The notes: generated by a model from the letters alone, not told the origin. Shown: positions 8,902 to 18,104, numbered from the stretch's first letter. The stretch is 64,000 bases of DNA from Clostridium porci (GCF_009696375.1 NZ_VUMD01000008.1:164417-228416); one strand, 5' to 3'. Program-made: numbers and translations.

Positions 8902-9567
8902 ATGAAAACGCAAGAAATCTTAAGCCATGTGGATCATACTCTGCTGAAGGCCTTTGCAACCTGGGAGGATATTCAAACCCTTTGTGAGGAAGCAATCAAA
9001 TACCAAACAGCATCCGTATGTGTTCCACCCTGTTATATCAAACGAATTCATGATACCTATAAGGACAAAATCAACATCTGCACCGTTGTAGGCTTCCCCC
9101 TGGGATACAGCGCCACAAAAGCCAAGCTTGCGGAGGTCAGGCAGGCCCTGGAGGACGGCGTAAATGAGGTGGATATGGTCATCAATATTACGGATGTGAA
9201 AAACGGGAATTATGATGGTGTGACAGAGGAAATCCGCGCCTTGAAACAAGCAGTTGGAGATCGGATTCTGAAGGTCATTATTGAGACATGCTATCTTACA
9301 AGGGATGAAAAGATCGCTATGTGCAGGGCTGTTACGGAGGGTAAGGCCGACTATATCAAGACCTCTACCGGCTTTGGAACCGGCGGAGCGTCCATGGAGG
9401 ACGTGCTCCTCTTTAAGGAGCATATCGGCAATCAGGTAAAAATCAAAGCTGCCGGGGGTGTGAAAAGCGTAGAGGATATGGTGGCCTTTATAGAAGCTGG
9501 CTGCGACAGAATCGGAACCAGCTCTGCCATAGCGCTTATCAAAGGGCAGCTATCAGACAGCTATTAA
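8902..9567 (+). CDS. deoC: Deoxyribose-phosphate aldolase
   Basis: 221 residues, a TIM barrel that splits 2-deoxyribose 5-phosphate into glyceraldehyde 3-phosphate and acetaldehyde. The Schiff-base lysine region is ADYIKTSTGFGTGGAS (about residue 150), with a second active-site Lys in KIKAAGGVKS. The start MKTQEILSHVDHTLLKA is typical. AAAGGAGA precedes ATG 8902. It feeds deoxynucleoside sugar into glycolysis; I see no deoB in the operon, so a phosphopentomutase must be encoded elsewhere. Confidence 0.95.
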   Translation: MKTQEILSHVDHTLLKAFATWEDIQTLCEEAIKYQTASVCVPPCYIKRIHDTYKDKINICTVVGFPLGYSATKAKLAEVRQALEDGVNEVDMVINITDVKNGNYDGVTEEIRALKQAVGDRILKVIIETCYLTRDEKIAMCRAVTEGKADYIKTSTGFGTGGASMEDVLLFKEHIGNQVKIKAAGGVKSVEDMVAFIEAGCDRIGTSSAIALIKGQLSDSY

Positions 9568-9609
9568 AAAGGCGCATATAAGCAGCCTTTAAATAAGGAG
9601 GATATTAAA

Positions 9610-10743
9610 ATGAAAAAGAAAATTATGAGTTTGTTTTTAGCAACGGCAATGGTGGTTTCAATGACTGCCTGCGTACAAAAGCCAGGGGCTGCTTCCAGCG
9701 GAGGGACTGCTTCCAGCGGAGAGTCTGCTGCGGCAGGAAACACAACGAGCGGCTACGAACTGGCTTTGATTACAGACGTAGGAACCATTGATGACAAATC
9801 CTTTAATCAGGGCTCATGGGAGGGACTGGAAAAATACGCAAAGGACAACAACATCTCCCATAAATATTATAAGCCCACAGAAAAATCAGATGAAGCCTGC
9901 TTAAATGCAATCGAGCTTGCAGTAAAGGGCGGCGCAAAAGTAATTGTAACCCCAGGCTTTTTGTTTGAGGTTCCAATCTATCAGGCGCAGGAAAAATATC
10001 CGGATGTCAAGTTCATTATTCTGGATGCGGCTCCAGTTGACCCGGAGGGAAATCAAGTTATTAAGGACAATGTCCTTTCTATCTTCTACGCAGAAGAGCA
10101 GGCAGGCTATCTTGCAGGCTACGCAGCAGTGGAGGAAGGCTACCGTCAGTTAGGCTTCATGGGAGGAATTGCGGTTCCTGCTGTAATCCGTTTTGGTTAC
10201 GGCTATATCCAGGGTGCTGACGCTGCCGCAAAGGATCTGGGCCTCGCACCAGGAGATGTAACTGTAAAATATACCTATGTAGGCAACTTCGACGCTTCTC
10301 CGGAAAATAACGCAAAAGCTGCGGCCTGGTATAATGAAGGAACCGAGTGCATCTTCGCGTGTGGCGGCGGAGTTGGAAACTCAGTTATGAAGGCTGCTGA
10401 GACAGCTGGAAAGGTAGTAATCGGCGTAGATGTAGACCAGTCAGGTGAATCCGCAACCGTCATTACCTCTGCTATGAAGAATCTTGGAGGCTCTGTTTAC
10501 TCCGCCCTTGATTCTTACTATAAGGGTACCTTTGAGGGAGGAAAATCGGTTACTCTGGATGCGTCCTCTGACGGAATCCAGCTGCCAATGGAAACCTCTA
10601 AATTTAAAACCTTTAATCAGGAACGCTATGATAAATTATATGAGGGCTTAAAAAATGGCGATATTAAAGTAACAAACGACACGGTAGGAGAAAATGCTAC
10701 TGATGTTCCCACAGAAATTGTTACCGTTGATTTAATCAAATAA
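9610..10743 (+). CDS. BmpA-family nucleoside-binding lipoprotein
   Basis: 377 residues. A lipoprotein signal peptide ends in SMTAC, so Cys21 would be lipidated and the protein anchored outside the membrane. A Gly/Ser/Ala-rich linker follows, then a type 1 periplasmic-binding fold (YELALITDVGTIDDKSFNQG, and GFMGGIAVPAVIRFGYGY), the Med/BmpA/PnrA family of purine and pyrimidine nucleoside receptors. AAGGAGG lies before ATG 9610. It is the last gene of the transporter operon, and a strong terminator follows. Confidence 0.92.
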   Translation: MKKKIMSLFLATAMVVSMTACVQKPGAASSGGTASSGESAAAGNTTSGYELALITDVGTIDDKSFNQGSWEGLEKYAKDNNISHKYYKPTEKSDEACLNAIELAVKGGAKVIVTPGFLFEVPIYQAQEKYPDVKFIILDAAPVDPEGNQVIKDNVLSIFYAEEQAGYLAGYAAVEEGYRQLGFMGGIAVPAVIRFGYGYIQGADAAAKDLGLAPGDVTVKYTYVGNFDASPENNAKAAAWYNEGTECIFACGGGVGNSVMKAAETAGKVVIGVDVDQSGESATVITSAMKNLGGSVYSALDSYYKGTFEGGKSVTLDASSDGIQLPMETSKFKTFNQERYDKLYEGLKNGDIKVTNDTVGENATDVPTEIVTVDLIK

Positions 10744-10766
10744 CACAGCAAATTTAAGGAAGGAGT

Positions 10767-10808
10767 CCCAGGCATTTTTTATGACCCAACAGGAAATGCC
10801 TGGGTTTT
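10767..10808 (+). terminator. Terminator of the nucleoside transport operon
   Basis: CCCAGGCATTT (10767-10777) pairs perfectly with AAATGCCTGGG, followed by TTTT and a T-rich stretch. Confidence 0.9.
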
Positions 10809-10873
10809 CCTCTTTCCATCTAAAAGCGATACGTTTCATCTCTATTGTGTGAATGAAAAAGGAGACAGATACT

Positions 10874-11848
10874 ATGCTGAACAATGAAATATTGCAGCTT
10901 CCCAAAATCGATCTTCATTGTCATCTGGACGGCTCCCTTCCATTAAAAAGTATATGTGAGCTTCTGAAAAGGGATGTTAAAGCCCATCAACTGCAGGCAG
11001 GTGAACACTGCGGAAATCTTGCGGAATATCTGGAAAAATTTGAGCTTCCCCTCAGCTGTATGCAGACGAAGGAAGGCATCAAAAAAGCCAGCAGGGATTT
11101 TCTGCTGGAGACGGCAAAGGAGCAGATCCGGTATATCGAAGTGCGCTTTGCCCCGCTGCTGTCCGTCAACGAAACCCTTAACTGCCGAGATGTGATAGAA
11201 GCAGCTTTAACCGGACTTAAGGAGGCCAAGGCAGCCTGCGGCGTCCACTATAACGTCATTGTCTGCGCCATGCGGCATCACACTCAAAAGCAGAATCTGG
11301 AAATGCTAAAAATCAGCAGAGAATTTTTAGGTTGCGGCGTATGCGCCGCAGATTTAGCCGGCAATGAAGCGGCCTTCCCTATGAAACATTACACCGAGCT
11401 TTTTGAACAGGCAAAACGGTGGGGTATGCCTTTTACCATCCACGCAGGAGAGTGCGGAAGCGTTGAAAACGTAATTACCGCAGTAGAATGTGGGGCGGCG
11501 CGTATCGGACATGGAATTGCATTAAGAGGAAACAGAGAAGCCATAGGGCTTTGCAGGGAGCGGGGGATTGGAATTGAGATGTGTCCAATCAGCAACATGC
11601 AGACGAAAGCCATAGATGATAAAACAAATTACCCGATCCGGGAATTTATGAACGCAGGCTTATGTGTTACAATTAATACGGATAACCGGACGGTAAGCAA
11701 CACAACCATTACAAAAGAGCTGGAATTTATACAAAGGAATTACGGGATTCAGGATGATGAGATAAGGCTTCTAATGAGAAATGCCGTTTCTGCAGCCTTC
11801 GCGGAGGATTCAGTGAAAGAAGAACTGTGGAAAGAACTGCAGAGGTAA
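10874..11848 (+). CDS. add: Adenosine deaminase
   Basis: 324 residues. Deaminates (deoxy)adenosine to (deoxy)inosine. Zinc and catalytic motifs are present: DLHCHLDGS (residues 12-20), HAGE, IGHGIAL and INTDNRTVSN. I chose ATG 10874, nine bases behind GGAG 10861-10864; the in-frame ATG at 10853 lies in front of that site. The gene follows the transporter terminator by about 65 bp and is 4 bp from the regulator gene. It supplies inosine to PunA. Confidence 0.93.
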   Translation: MLNNEILQLPKIDLHCHLDGSLPLKSICELLKRDVKAHQLQAGEHCGNLAEYLEKFELPLSCMQTKEGIKKASRDFLLETAKEQIRYIEVRFAPLLSVNETLNCRDVIEAALTGLKEAKAACGVHYNVIVCAMRHHTQKQNLEMLKISREFLGCGVCAADLAGNEAAFPMKHYTELFEQAKRWGMPFTIHAGECGSVENVITAVECGAARIGHGIALRGNREAIGLCRERGIGIEMCPISNMQTKAIDDKTNYPIREFMNAGLCVTINTDNRTVSNTTITKELEFIQRNYGIQDDEIRLLMRNAVSAAFAEDSVKEELWKELQR

Positions 11849-11852
11849 GATT

Positions 11853-12581
11853 ATGGAATGTAAATATTTACAGCAGGCATTACCTTTTTTGGCGGATATT
11901 GACAAGGACCGCAGAGAGCAGTTTGAACAGTATTTTGAAACAGCGCCTTTATGGCTGCTGGAATCCATTCAGATAGAACGTCTTGGAAAAGATGTGATAT
12001 TTACCAGGGAAAATACGCCGGTAGATACTATATATTTTATAGGCAAAGGCAGAGTCAAAGCCATTGATTACCGTATCTATGGAATCGCCTATGATTTTAT
12101 GCGGTTCGACAAGGTTTATGCCCTGGGCGGTATGGAAATCATCATGGATTTAAAGGAATACTGCACCACACTGGCTACAATTACCCCATGTACCATAGCG
12201 AAAATTCCGAAAGCAAAGTTTGATAAATGGGTAAAAACAGACATCAGGGCATTAAGAAACGAGGCAAAGCTGGTTGGTGAATATCTTTTAGAGCAGAGCA
12301 GGCGAAGCAGGGCATATTTATTTCTTCAGGGGGCGGACAGGCTAGCCATGTTTTTTATTGAGGAATATGAAAAGTATGCAAAAAAGGAAGTTCTGACCAT
12401 CAGAGAAACCAGACAGGAATTGTCTGACGCAACAGGGCTTTGTGTCAGAACCATCAACCGGGCTGTAAAAAAATTTGAGGAACAGGGAGATATCTCAAGA
12501 CAGGGAAATAAGCTCTTAATTAGCTGGGAACAATATCAGAAATTAAAGGCTGTTGTTTCCTCCATTATAGGGCAAGCATAA
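11853..12581 (+). CDS. Crp/Fnr-family transcriptional regulator
   Basis: 242 residues. An N-terminal cyclic-nucleotide-binding-like beta-roll (about 30-140; VDTIYFIGKGRVK) is followed by a dimerisation helix and a C-terminal winged helix with recognition helix GLCVRTINRAVKKFEEQGDI (about 200-220). No Fnr-type N-terminal Cys cluster is seen, so an oxygen-sensing iron-sulfur role is unlikely. It lies between add and punA in one transcript, so it probably controls purine nucleoside use; its ligand and operator are unknown. Confidence 0.82.
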   Translation: MECKYLQQALPFLADIDKDRREQFEQYFETAPLWLLESIQIERLGKDVIFTRENTPVDTIYFIGKGRVKAIDYRIYGIAYDFMRFDKVYALGGMEIIMDLKEYCTTLATITPCTIAKIPKAKFDKWVKTDIRALRNEAKLVGEYLLEQSRRSRAYLFLQGADRLAMFFIEEYEKYAKKEVLTIRETRQELSDATGLCVRTINRAVKKFEEQGDISRQGNKLLISWEQYQKLKAVVSSIIGQA

Positions 12582-12600
12582 AAGGAGAAAAACTTAAATT

Positions 12601-13425
12601 ATGAACGTGCAATATCAAAAATTGGCCACATGCCTGGAAAGCGTAAGAAAAAAAATAAATTTTAAACCGGAAACTGCCTTGATATTAGGCTCCGGGCTTG
12701 GAGATTATGCAGATGAAATCCAAATAGAACAGACCATTGCGTATACAGAAATTGAAGGATTTCCTGTTTCCACCGTAGCCGGACATAAGGGGAGATTTGT
12801 ATTTGGATATATTCAAGGGGTTCCTGTGGTAATTATGCAGGGCCGGGTGCACTATTACGAAGGCTATCCCATGTCAGACGTGGTTCTTCCAACACGGCTT
12901 ATGGGGATGCTTGGAGCAAAAAAGCTGATTCTGACCAATGCGGCAGGCGGACTGAATTATGAATTTCAGGCCGGAGATTTTATGATGCTTACGGATCACA
13001 TTGCCATAGGCGTTCCAAGTCCACTGATTGGGAGTAATTTAGATGAGCTGGGCCCAAGATTTCCCGACATGAGCCAGGTTTACAGCGAAGAGTTTAAAAA
13101 GGTCGTGAGAGATGCGGCACAGACAGTAGGAATCAGCCTGAAAGAGGGCGTGTATGTTCAACTTACCGGCCCGGCTTATGAAACTCCGGCTGAGGTGCGT
13201 CTATGCAGAGCCCTGGGAGGAGATGCCGTTGGCATGAGTACTGCCTGCGAGGCAATCGCGGCAAGGCATATGGGGATTGAAATATGCGGTATTTCCTGCA
13301 TTACGAATATGGCAGCAGGAATGTCAAAGGGAACGCTGAATCATGGAGAAGTACAGGAAACGGCAGACCGGGTATCGAAACAGTTTAAAGAGCTGATAAC
13401 AGAAATTGTACGAAAATCCCGGTAA
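12601..13425 (+). CDS. punA: Purine-nucleoside phosphorylase
   Basis: 274 residues, the size of the trimeric PNP class (PunA/XapA/human type) that cleaves inosine and guanosine. Motifs: ILGSGLGDYAD (phosphate loop), AGHKGRFVFG, GRVHYYEGYPM, TNAAGGLNYEF, and GMSTACEAIAARHMG (substrate Met/Glu region). AAAGGAG precedes ATG 12601. With add and the upstream transporter it completes purine nucleoside salvage to free bases. Confidence 0.95.
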   Translation: MNVQYQKLATCLESVRKKINFKPETALILGSGLGDYADEIQIEQTIAYTEIEGFPVSTVAGHKGRFVFGYIQGVPVVIMQGRVHYYEGYPMSDVVLPTRLMGMLGAKKLILTNAAGGLNYEFQAGDFMMLTDHIAIGVPSPLIGSNLDELGPRFPDMSQVYSEEFKKVVRDAAQTVGISLKEGVYVQLTGPAYETPAEVRLCRALGGDAVGMSTACEAIAARHMGIEICGISCITNMAAGMSKGTLNHGEVQETADRVSKQFKELITEIVRKSR

Positions 13426-13578
13426 ACCACGAAAGCAGGTGGGTGTCTCAAACTTCATATAGCTTTCGGAGATTGTACCTAAAGCGGGCTTGGGGCGCCC
13501 TCCCTCATTGCTGGCCACAATATAAATATTTACTGACACAAAGGCAAAAATATATTTTGTTAAAATTTAATTTAATTC

Positions 13579-13607
13579 TTGACATCCTTCCCCATTACGC
13601 TTATAAT
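13579..13607 (+). promoter_or_regulatory. Promoter of tRNA-Lys(CTT) copy 2
   Basis: Consensus TTGACA (13579-13584), 17-bp spacer, TATAAT (13602-13607). Confidence 0.85.
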
Positions 13608-13643
13608 AATGGACATGTCAATCAACCAAACAATGCAACATAA

Positions 13644-13716
13644 GCGCCTTTAGCTCAGTTGGTAGAGCAGTAGACTCTTAATCTATTTGTCCAGGGTTCG
13701 AGTCCCTGAAGGCGCA
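13644..13716 (+). tRNA. tRNA-Lys (anticodon CTT), copy 2
   Basis: 73-nt cloverleaf identical in every base to the tRNA at 2947-3019. It has its own promoter and terminator. Confidence 0.95.
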
Positions 13717-13718
13717 CT

Positions 13719-13770
13719 AAAAGGTCTGACTTTGCAGATACAGGAAGCTGCGGGGTTGGGCTTTTCTTTG
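13719..13770 (+). terminator. Terminator of tRNA-Lys copy 2
   Basis: AAAAGGTCTGA pairs with TTGGGCTTTT (with G-U pairs), inner GCAG/CTGC helix, T-rich tail. Clearly homologous to the hairpin behind copy 1. Confidence 0.7.
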
Positions 13771-13815
13771 TTACATGAATATGTTTCTATTACGATCAAA
13801 CCCACAGGAGGCCCT

Positions 13816-14514
13816 ATGAAATATTTACACCGATTATCTGGAATCACCACTGCGTTCTGCTTAATGATTATCCTCTTCATCACCTCCGTGGAGGCAGTAA
13901 TCTACTGGACTCCCGGATATTTTGAACAAGAATACACAAAATACAATGTACTGGACAGACTTCCTCCAATGACTATGGAGGATCTTCTGGACGTCACCAG
14001 CCAAATGATGGATTATCTAAAAGGCCGCCGCCAGGATCTTCACGTTATAACCACCATGGGTGGAGAGCAGCGTGAATTTTTCAACGAGAGGGAAATTGCC
14101 CACATGGAGGACGTCCAGGCTCTCTTTCTGAAAGCCATATTCATCCGCCGCGTCTGCCTGGGCCTTTCCGCCGTCCTTCTGCTTTTTATGGCTTTTACCA
14201 GAGCCTGGATGAAGCGTGTCCTGTGGCCCTCCCTCTGTGCTGGCACCGGTCTGTTCTTTGGAGCCGTCACAGTCCTGGCTTTAGTTATATCTGCTAATTT
14301 TACAAAGTACTTTGTCCTATTTCACCATATCTTCTTTACCAATGATCTGTGGATTTTGAATCCTGATACCGATATGCTCATCAATATCGTTCCGGAAGGC
14401 TTCTTCATGGATACTGCCGGCAGGATTGCCCTTCTCTTCGGATTTCTTTCCCTCCTTCTTTTTGGAATCTGCCTCGCTCTGACTATGAAGCATATGAAAA
14501 AAGAAAGGGGATAA
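13816..14514 (+). CDS. TIGR01906/DUF1461-type integral membrane protein
   Basis: 232 residues. Membrane helices at about 10-30, 112-132, 138-160 and 200-222. The long outer loop between helices 1 and 2 holds YLKGRRQDLHV and EIAHMEDVQALF, which mark the TIGR01906 family of unknown function. ATG 13816 has an AGGAGG site six bases upstream; the ORF is open further upstream into the tRNA but has no site there. Monocistronic. Confidence 0.75.
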   Translation: MKYLHRLSGITTAFCLMIILFITSVEAVIYWTPGYFEQEYTKYNVLDRLPPMTMEDLLDVTSQMMDYLKGRRQDLHVITTMGGEQREFFNEREIAHMEDVQALFLKAIFIRRVCLGLSAVLLLFMAFTRAWMKRVLWPSLCAGTGLFFGAVTVLALVISANFTKYFVLFHHIFFTNDLWILNPDTDMLINIVPEGFFMDTAGRIALLFGFLSLLLFGICLALTMKHMKKERG

Positions 14515-14658
14515 TTTTATCAGTCTTTACTTAAGGACAGAAATATTTTATACTATTTCTTATAATATGCCGTGTGTATTCCCTTTTACCGGAAATTTCT
14601 GCGGCTGGTTTGCGCTTTTGCGCGCCCTTTGTGATTCACAGAATTGGAGAATATTTGG

Positions 14659-16206
14659 ATGAAGCGATTGTTAATGCTCCTTATTTGCATCTGCTTAAGC
14701 GTGGGCCTAGTGCCCGTAGCAGCGCTGGGAGCGCCCCTCTGGCCAACAGATGTGTCTATCCAGGCAGACGGCGGTGTCCTTATGGATGCAGACACAGGAA
14801 CCATTCTATATGGCAAGAATGAAAATCAGCCATACTATCCGGCCAGCATTACTAAAATGCTGACAGCCCTGATTGTGCTGGAGCACTGTTCTCTTGACGA
14901 AATGGTATCCTTTTCGCATGATGATGTATACAACGTGGAGGCAGGCTCCAGCAGCGCAGGTATCGACGAGGGAGACGTCCTTACAGTGCGCGACTGTCTC
15001 TATGCTTTGATGCTGGCCTCTGCCAATGAAAGCGCTAACGCCCTGGCCTGTCACGTGGCCGGCTCCAGGGAAGCCTTTGCCCAGCTCATGAACGAAAAGG
15101 CCAGCAGTCTTGGATGTACAGGCAGCCATTTCACCAACCCTAGCGGTCTTAACGATGAAGACCACTATACAACCGCCTATGATATGGCCCTCATTGCCAA
15201 AGAAGTTATTAAAAACCCGGAGTTTCTCACCATCAACAATACGCGGAGCTACCAGCTTGCTCCTACTAAAAGAACCCCGGAAGGTGGTTATGTTGCCAAT
15301 CACCATAAAATGCTCAATAAAAATGAATCTGTATACTATCCAGGCGCTTTTGCGGGAAAAACAGGCTATACCTCCCTTGCAGGCAATACTCTGGTAACCT
15401 GTGCCCATAAAAACGGCATGACGCTCATTGCAGTTGTCCTCAATGGACACCAATCCCACTATTCTGACACGAAGGCTATGTTCGACTTCGGCTTTCGCAA
15501 TTTCCACTCCTTTCGGGCTGTGGACTACGAGACGAAGTACTGTTCTCTGGAAAATGATATGACCATCGGAGGTATGACTGCCCAGAATAGCATTTCTCTT
15601 CTCCTTGCTCCCGAAGGACGGATCATCCTTCCTGAAGGCGCGGAGTTTAAAGATGCGGAGTCTGCCCTGACCTTTGAACTGCCAGATCCATGTCCCAAGG
15701 ACGCCGTTGCCCTCATCCGCTACACCTACAATAGCAGAGAGGTAGGAGCCGTATATCTGTATTCAGAAGCCTCAGATCTGAAATCCACGGCCCCTTCCGC
15801 TACTTCCTATCAGGCTACAGGGCTGCAGCCGGACAGCGATGCGCAAACGGATGGCGCAAGTCAGAAAAGTCCTCCCTCTAAGGCTCCCACAAAGCCGGAT
15901 ATTATCTCTAAGGAAGGCACCGCCTCCAGTATCAGAATTCCGGTTAACGCCTGGACAATGGCGGGAATCGCCCTTTCTCTGTCCCTGATCATCGCTGTAG
16001 TGGCTGCAGTGAAACTTCACGTTAAGAAGCAGGAGGAAACCGATCTTCTTCTACGCCGCCAGCGCAGACTGGATCGGCTGGAGGATTTAGGATATTCCTC
16101 TGACGATTTTGAACAGCTGATGGCAGAACGCAGAATTTCCTTCCCCTCCTCCCTTCAGAAGCAAAAGGGCAGGAAAATACGGCGTAAAAAGTCCTTTTTC
16201 CGTTGA
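14659..16206 (+). CDS. D-alanyl-D-alanine carboxypeptidase (PBP5/DacF type)
   Basis: 515 residues. A Sec signal peptide (about 1-26, ending ALGA) precedes the penicillin-binding fold. Active-site motifs are in order: SITK (SxxK), SAN in LASANESANALA, and KTG in GKTGYTS. It trims the terminal D-Ala from peptidoglycan stem peptides. After the catalytic domain come a beta-rich domain and a Ser/Thr/Pro linker, then an unusual true transmembrane helix (about 437-458) and a basic cytoplasmic tail, instead of the amphipathic anchor of classical PBP5. ATG 14659 is nine bases behind GGAG. Confidence 0.9.
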   Translation: MKRLLMLLICICLSVGLVPVAALGAPLWPTDVSIQADGGVLMDADTGTILYGKNENQPYYPASITKMLTALIVLEHCSLDEMVSFSHDDVYNVEAGSSSAGIDEGDVLTVRDCLYALMLASANESANALACHVAGSREAFAQLMNEKASSLGCTGSHFTNPSGLNDEDHYTTAYDMALIAKEVIKNPEFLTINNTRSYQLAPTKRTPEGGYVANHHKMLNKNESVYYPGAFAGKTGYTSLAGNTLVTCAHKNGMTLIAVVLNGHQSHYSDTKAMFDFGFRNFHSFRAVDYETKYCSLENDMTIGGMTAQNSISLLLAPEGRIILPEGAEFKDAESALTFELPDPCPKDAVALIRYTYNSREVGAVYLYSEASDLKSTAPSATSYQATGLQPDSDAQTDGASQKSPPSKAPTKPDIISKEGTASSIRIPVNAWTMAGIALSLSLIIAVVAAVKLHVKKQEETDLLLRRQRRLDRLEDLGYSSDDFEQLMAERRISFPSSLQKQKGRKIRRKKSFFR

Positions 16207-16263
16207 ATTTCCTATATATATGCATTATAATAAAAAAGTCTCATCTTAAAGTATACAAAAGCA

Positions 16264-16290
16264 TGTAACCGATACTAAAGGGGGGTTACA
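16264..16290 (+). promoter_or_regulatory. Inverted repeat enclosing the kinase SD site
   Basis: TGTAACC (16264-16270) and GGTTACA (16284-16290) are perfect inverted repeats; the loop between them contains the AAAGGGG Shine-Dalgarno sequence of the kinase gene at 16293. It could hide the site in RNA or be a protein operator. Confidence 0.4.
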
Positions 16291-16292
16291 GG

Positions 16293-17402
16293 ATGAAGGG
16301 TTTCCATATAAACTCCGAACATACGAAACGGGCTGTTATGAATTTGATCAGGAATCTACCCATTACCATTGAATACATGGCAGCAGCTACCCTGGTTTCC
16401 ACCTTGTTTTTCCATTTCAGTAAAAATGTTACTAATATTTCCATTATCTATACGTTGGCTATCATATTGATCGCCAGAGCCACCAGCTGCTACGGGGCAG
16501 GAATCGTAGCTTCCCTTTACGGAGTTTTCTGGGTCAACTTCGCGTATACCTATCCTTATATGTCATTTAACTTCACCCTGAAGGGCTATCCCATCACCTT
16601 TGTTGGAATGACCCTTATCTCCTGCCTTACCAGCAGTATCTGCATTATGCTTACCAAGCAGAATGTCCAGCTTAAGGAGCAGGAGCATATACTGATGGAG
16701 GCGGAAAAGGAGACGATTAAGGCCAACCTTATGCGGGCCATGTCCCATGATTTGCGCACCCCGCTGACCACCATCATTGGCTCCAGCTCCTTATATCTGG
16801 ATCAGGAAAAATCTATGTCAGATGGGGATAAACGGCAGCTGATCCTAAATATTGCGGAGGATGCCCAGTGGCTTCTCAATATGGTGGAGAATCTGCTTTC
16901 CATTACCAGAATTCAGGACGAGCGTGGGATTGCCTCTGTAGCCAAAACCGAAGAATCCCTGGAGGAAGTTATATCCGAAGCTGTCATACGGTTCAGAAAA
17001 CGGTTTCCTGACGTGCCGGTCCGTGTTTCAATCCCGGAATCTTTTATTACCGTTCCTATGGACGCAACCCTGATTGGACAAGTAATCAATAATCTTCTGG
17101 AAAATGCGTATTTCCATTCCGAAAGCAAAGGGCCCATCGACCTGGTTGCCATCCCCAAGGGGTCCTACATCTCTATCTCCATCAAGGATTACGGAAAAGG
17201 CATCCCACCGGCGCTTTTAGATACCTTATTTGAGGGAGGCGGTATATACAAAAACCAGACAGGGGACGGACACAAAGGCATGGGGATAGGACTGAGCATC
17301 TGTAAAACCATCATCAATGCCCATGGCGGCGAAATTCATGCAGATAATCACGAGGAAGGAGCCCGTTTTACCTTTACCTTACCAGATTGGAGAGAATATT
17401 AA
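16293..17402 (+). CDS. Sensor histidine kinase, KdpD C-terminal type
   Basis: 369 residues. Three to four membrane helices (about 25-115) form the DUF4118 module found in KdpD. The HisKA box is RAMSHDLRTPLTTIIGSS (phospho-His about 153). The HATPase domain has N box INNLLENAYFHS, G boxes DYGKGIP and HKGMGIGLSI. It lacks the N-terminal KdpD/Usp part (full KdpD is about 900 residues). Its partner regulator follows two bases on. No kdpFABC genes are near, so potassium control is only a guess by homology. Confidence 0.85.
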   Translation: MKGFHINSEHTKRAVMNLIRNLPITIEYMAAATLVSTLFFHFSKNVTNISIIYTLAIILIARATSCYGAGIVASLYGVFWVNFAYTYPYMSFNFTLKGYPITFVGMTLISCLTSSICIMLTKQNVQLKEQEHILMEAEKETIKANLMRAMSHDLRTPLTTIIGSSSLYLDQEKSMSDGDKRQLILNIAEDAQWLLNMVENLLSITRIQDERGIASVAKTEESLEEVISEAVIRFRKRFPDVPVRVSIPESFITVPMDATLIGQVINNLLENAYFHSESKGPIDLVAIPKGSYISISIKDYGKGIPPALLDTLFEGGGIYKNQTGDGHKGMGIGLSICKTIINAHGGEIHADNHEEGARFTFTLPDWREY

Positions 17403-17404
17403 TT

Positions 17405-18097
17405 ATGAACATCAACGCAAGCATTATCATGATTGAAGACGAGAAGAATATTTGCAGCTTCATAGAAAATGTCCTTACTCCTCAGCATTACCAGATTGCC
17501 ACTGCTGGAACTGGTACGGAAGGGTTGAAGCTAATTACCGCTCTAAATCCAGATCTGGTGCTTCTGGATCTGGGGCTCCCTGATATGGACGGACTGGATC
17601 TGATAACTGAGGTAAGATCCTGGAGTTTGGTTCCCATTATCGTCATTTCCGCCAGAACAATGGAACGAAGCAAGGTTGCGGCGCTGGATATGGGTGCAGA
17701 TGATTATCTTACTAAGCCTTTTGGCGCCAATGAGCTTTTGGCCCGTATCCGAACAGCTCTGCGCCACAGCCAGAAGGCTGTTCAAGTCCCCGTCAAGCGC
17801 TATGAGGTGGGGGAGCTGCTTATAGATTTTGAACGGCGTTTAGTAAAGGTTAAGGGCAAGGAGGTTCATCTGACTCAGATAGAATATAAGCTGGTGTCTC
17901 TCCTGGCACAGAATGCCGGAAGAGTGCTGACCTACGAATCCATTATATCAAAAATCTGGGGGCCCTACGCTGACAGTGACAACCAGATTCTCAGAGTCAA
18001 TATGGCCCATATCCGCAGAAAGCTTGAGGAAAATCCAGGAGAACCCAAGTATATCTTTACAGAAATCGGTGTAGGCTACCGGATGAAGGAGGATTAA
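17405..18097 (+). CDS. OmpR/KdpE-family response regulator
   Basis: 230 residues. Receiver domain with acidic pocket IEDEKN, phospho-Asp in LVLLDLGLPDMDGLD, SAR switch and K in DYLTKPF. The C-terminal winged helix (about 135-228) ends in MAHIRRKLEENPGEPKYIFTE-type sequence followed by GYRM, close to KdpE. Start ATG 17405 is chosen for its GGAGAGA site at the end of the kinase gene; a TTG at 17387 would lie inside that site. Confidence 0.88.
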   Translation: MNINASIIMIEDEKNICSFIENVLTPQHYQIATAGTGTEGLKLITALNPDLVLLDLGLPDMDGLDLITEVRSWSLVPIIVISARTMERSKVAALDMGADDYLTKPFGANELLARIRTALRHSQKAVQVPVKRYEVGELLIDFERRLVKVKGKEVHLTQIEYKLVSLLAQNAGRVLTYESIISKIWGPYADSDNQILRVNMAHIRRKLEENPGEPKYIFTEIGVGYRMKED

Positions 18098-18104
18098 TGG
18101 CTTC

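Noticed and set aside
16293..18097. A complete Kdp potassium system
   Set aside because: Only the short KdpD-like kinase and KdpE-like regulator are present; no kdpFABC genes and no Usp domain, so a potassium role is not claimed.
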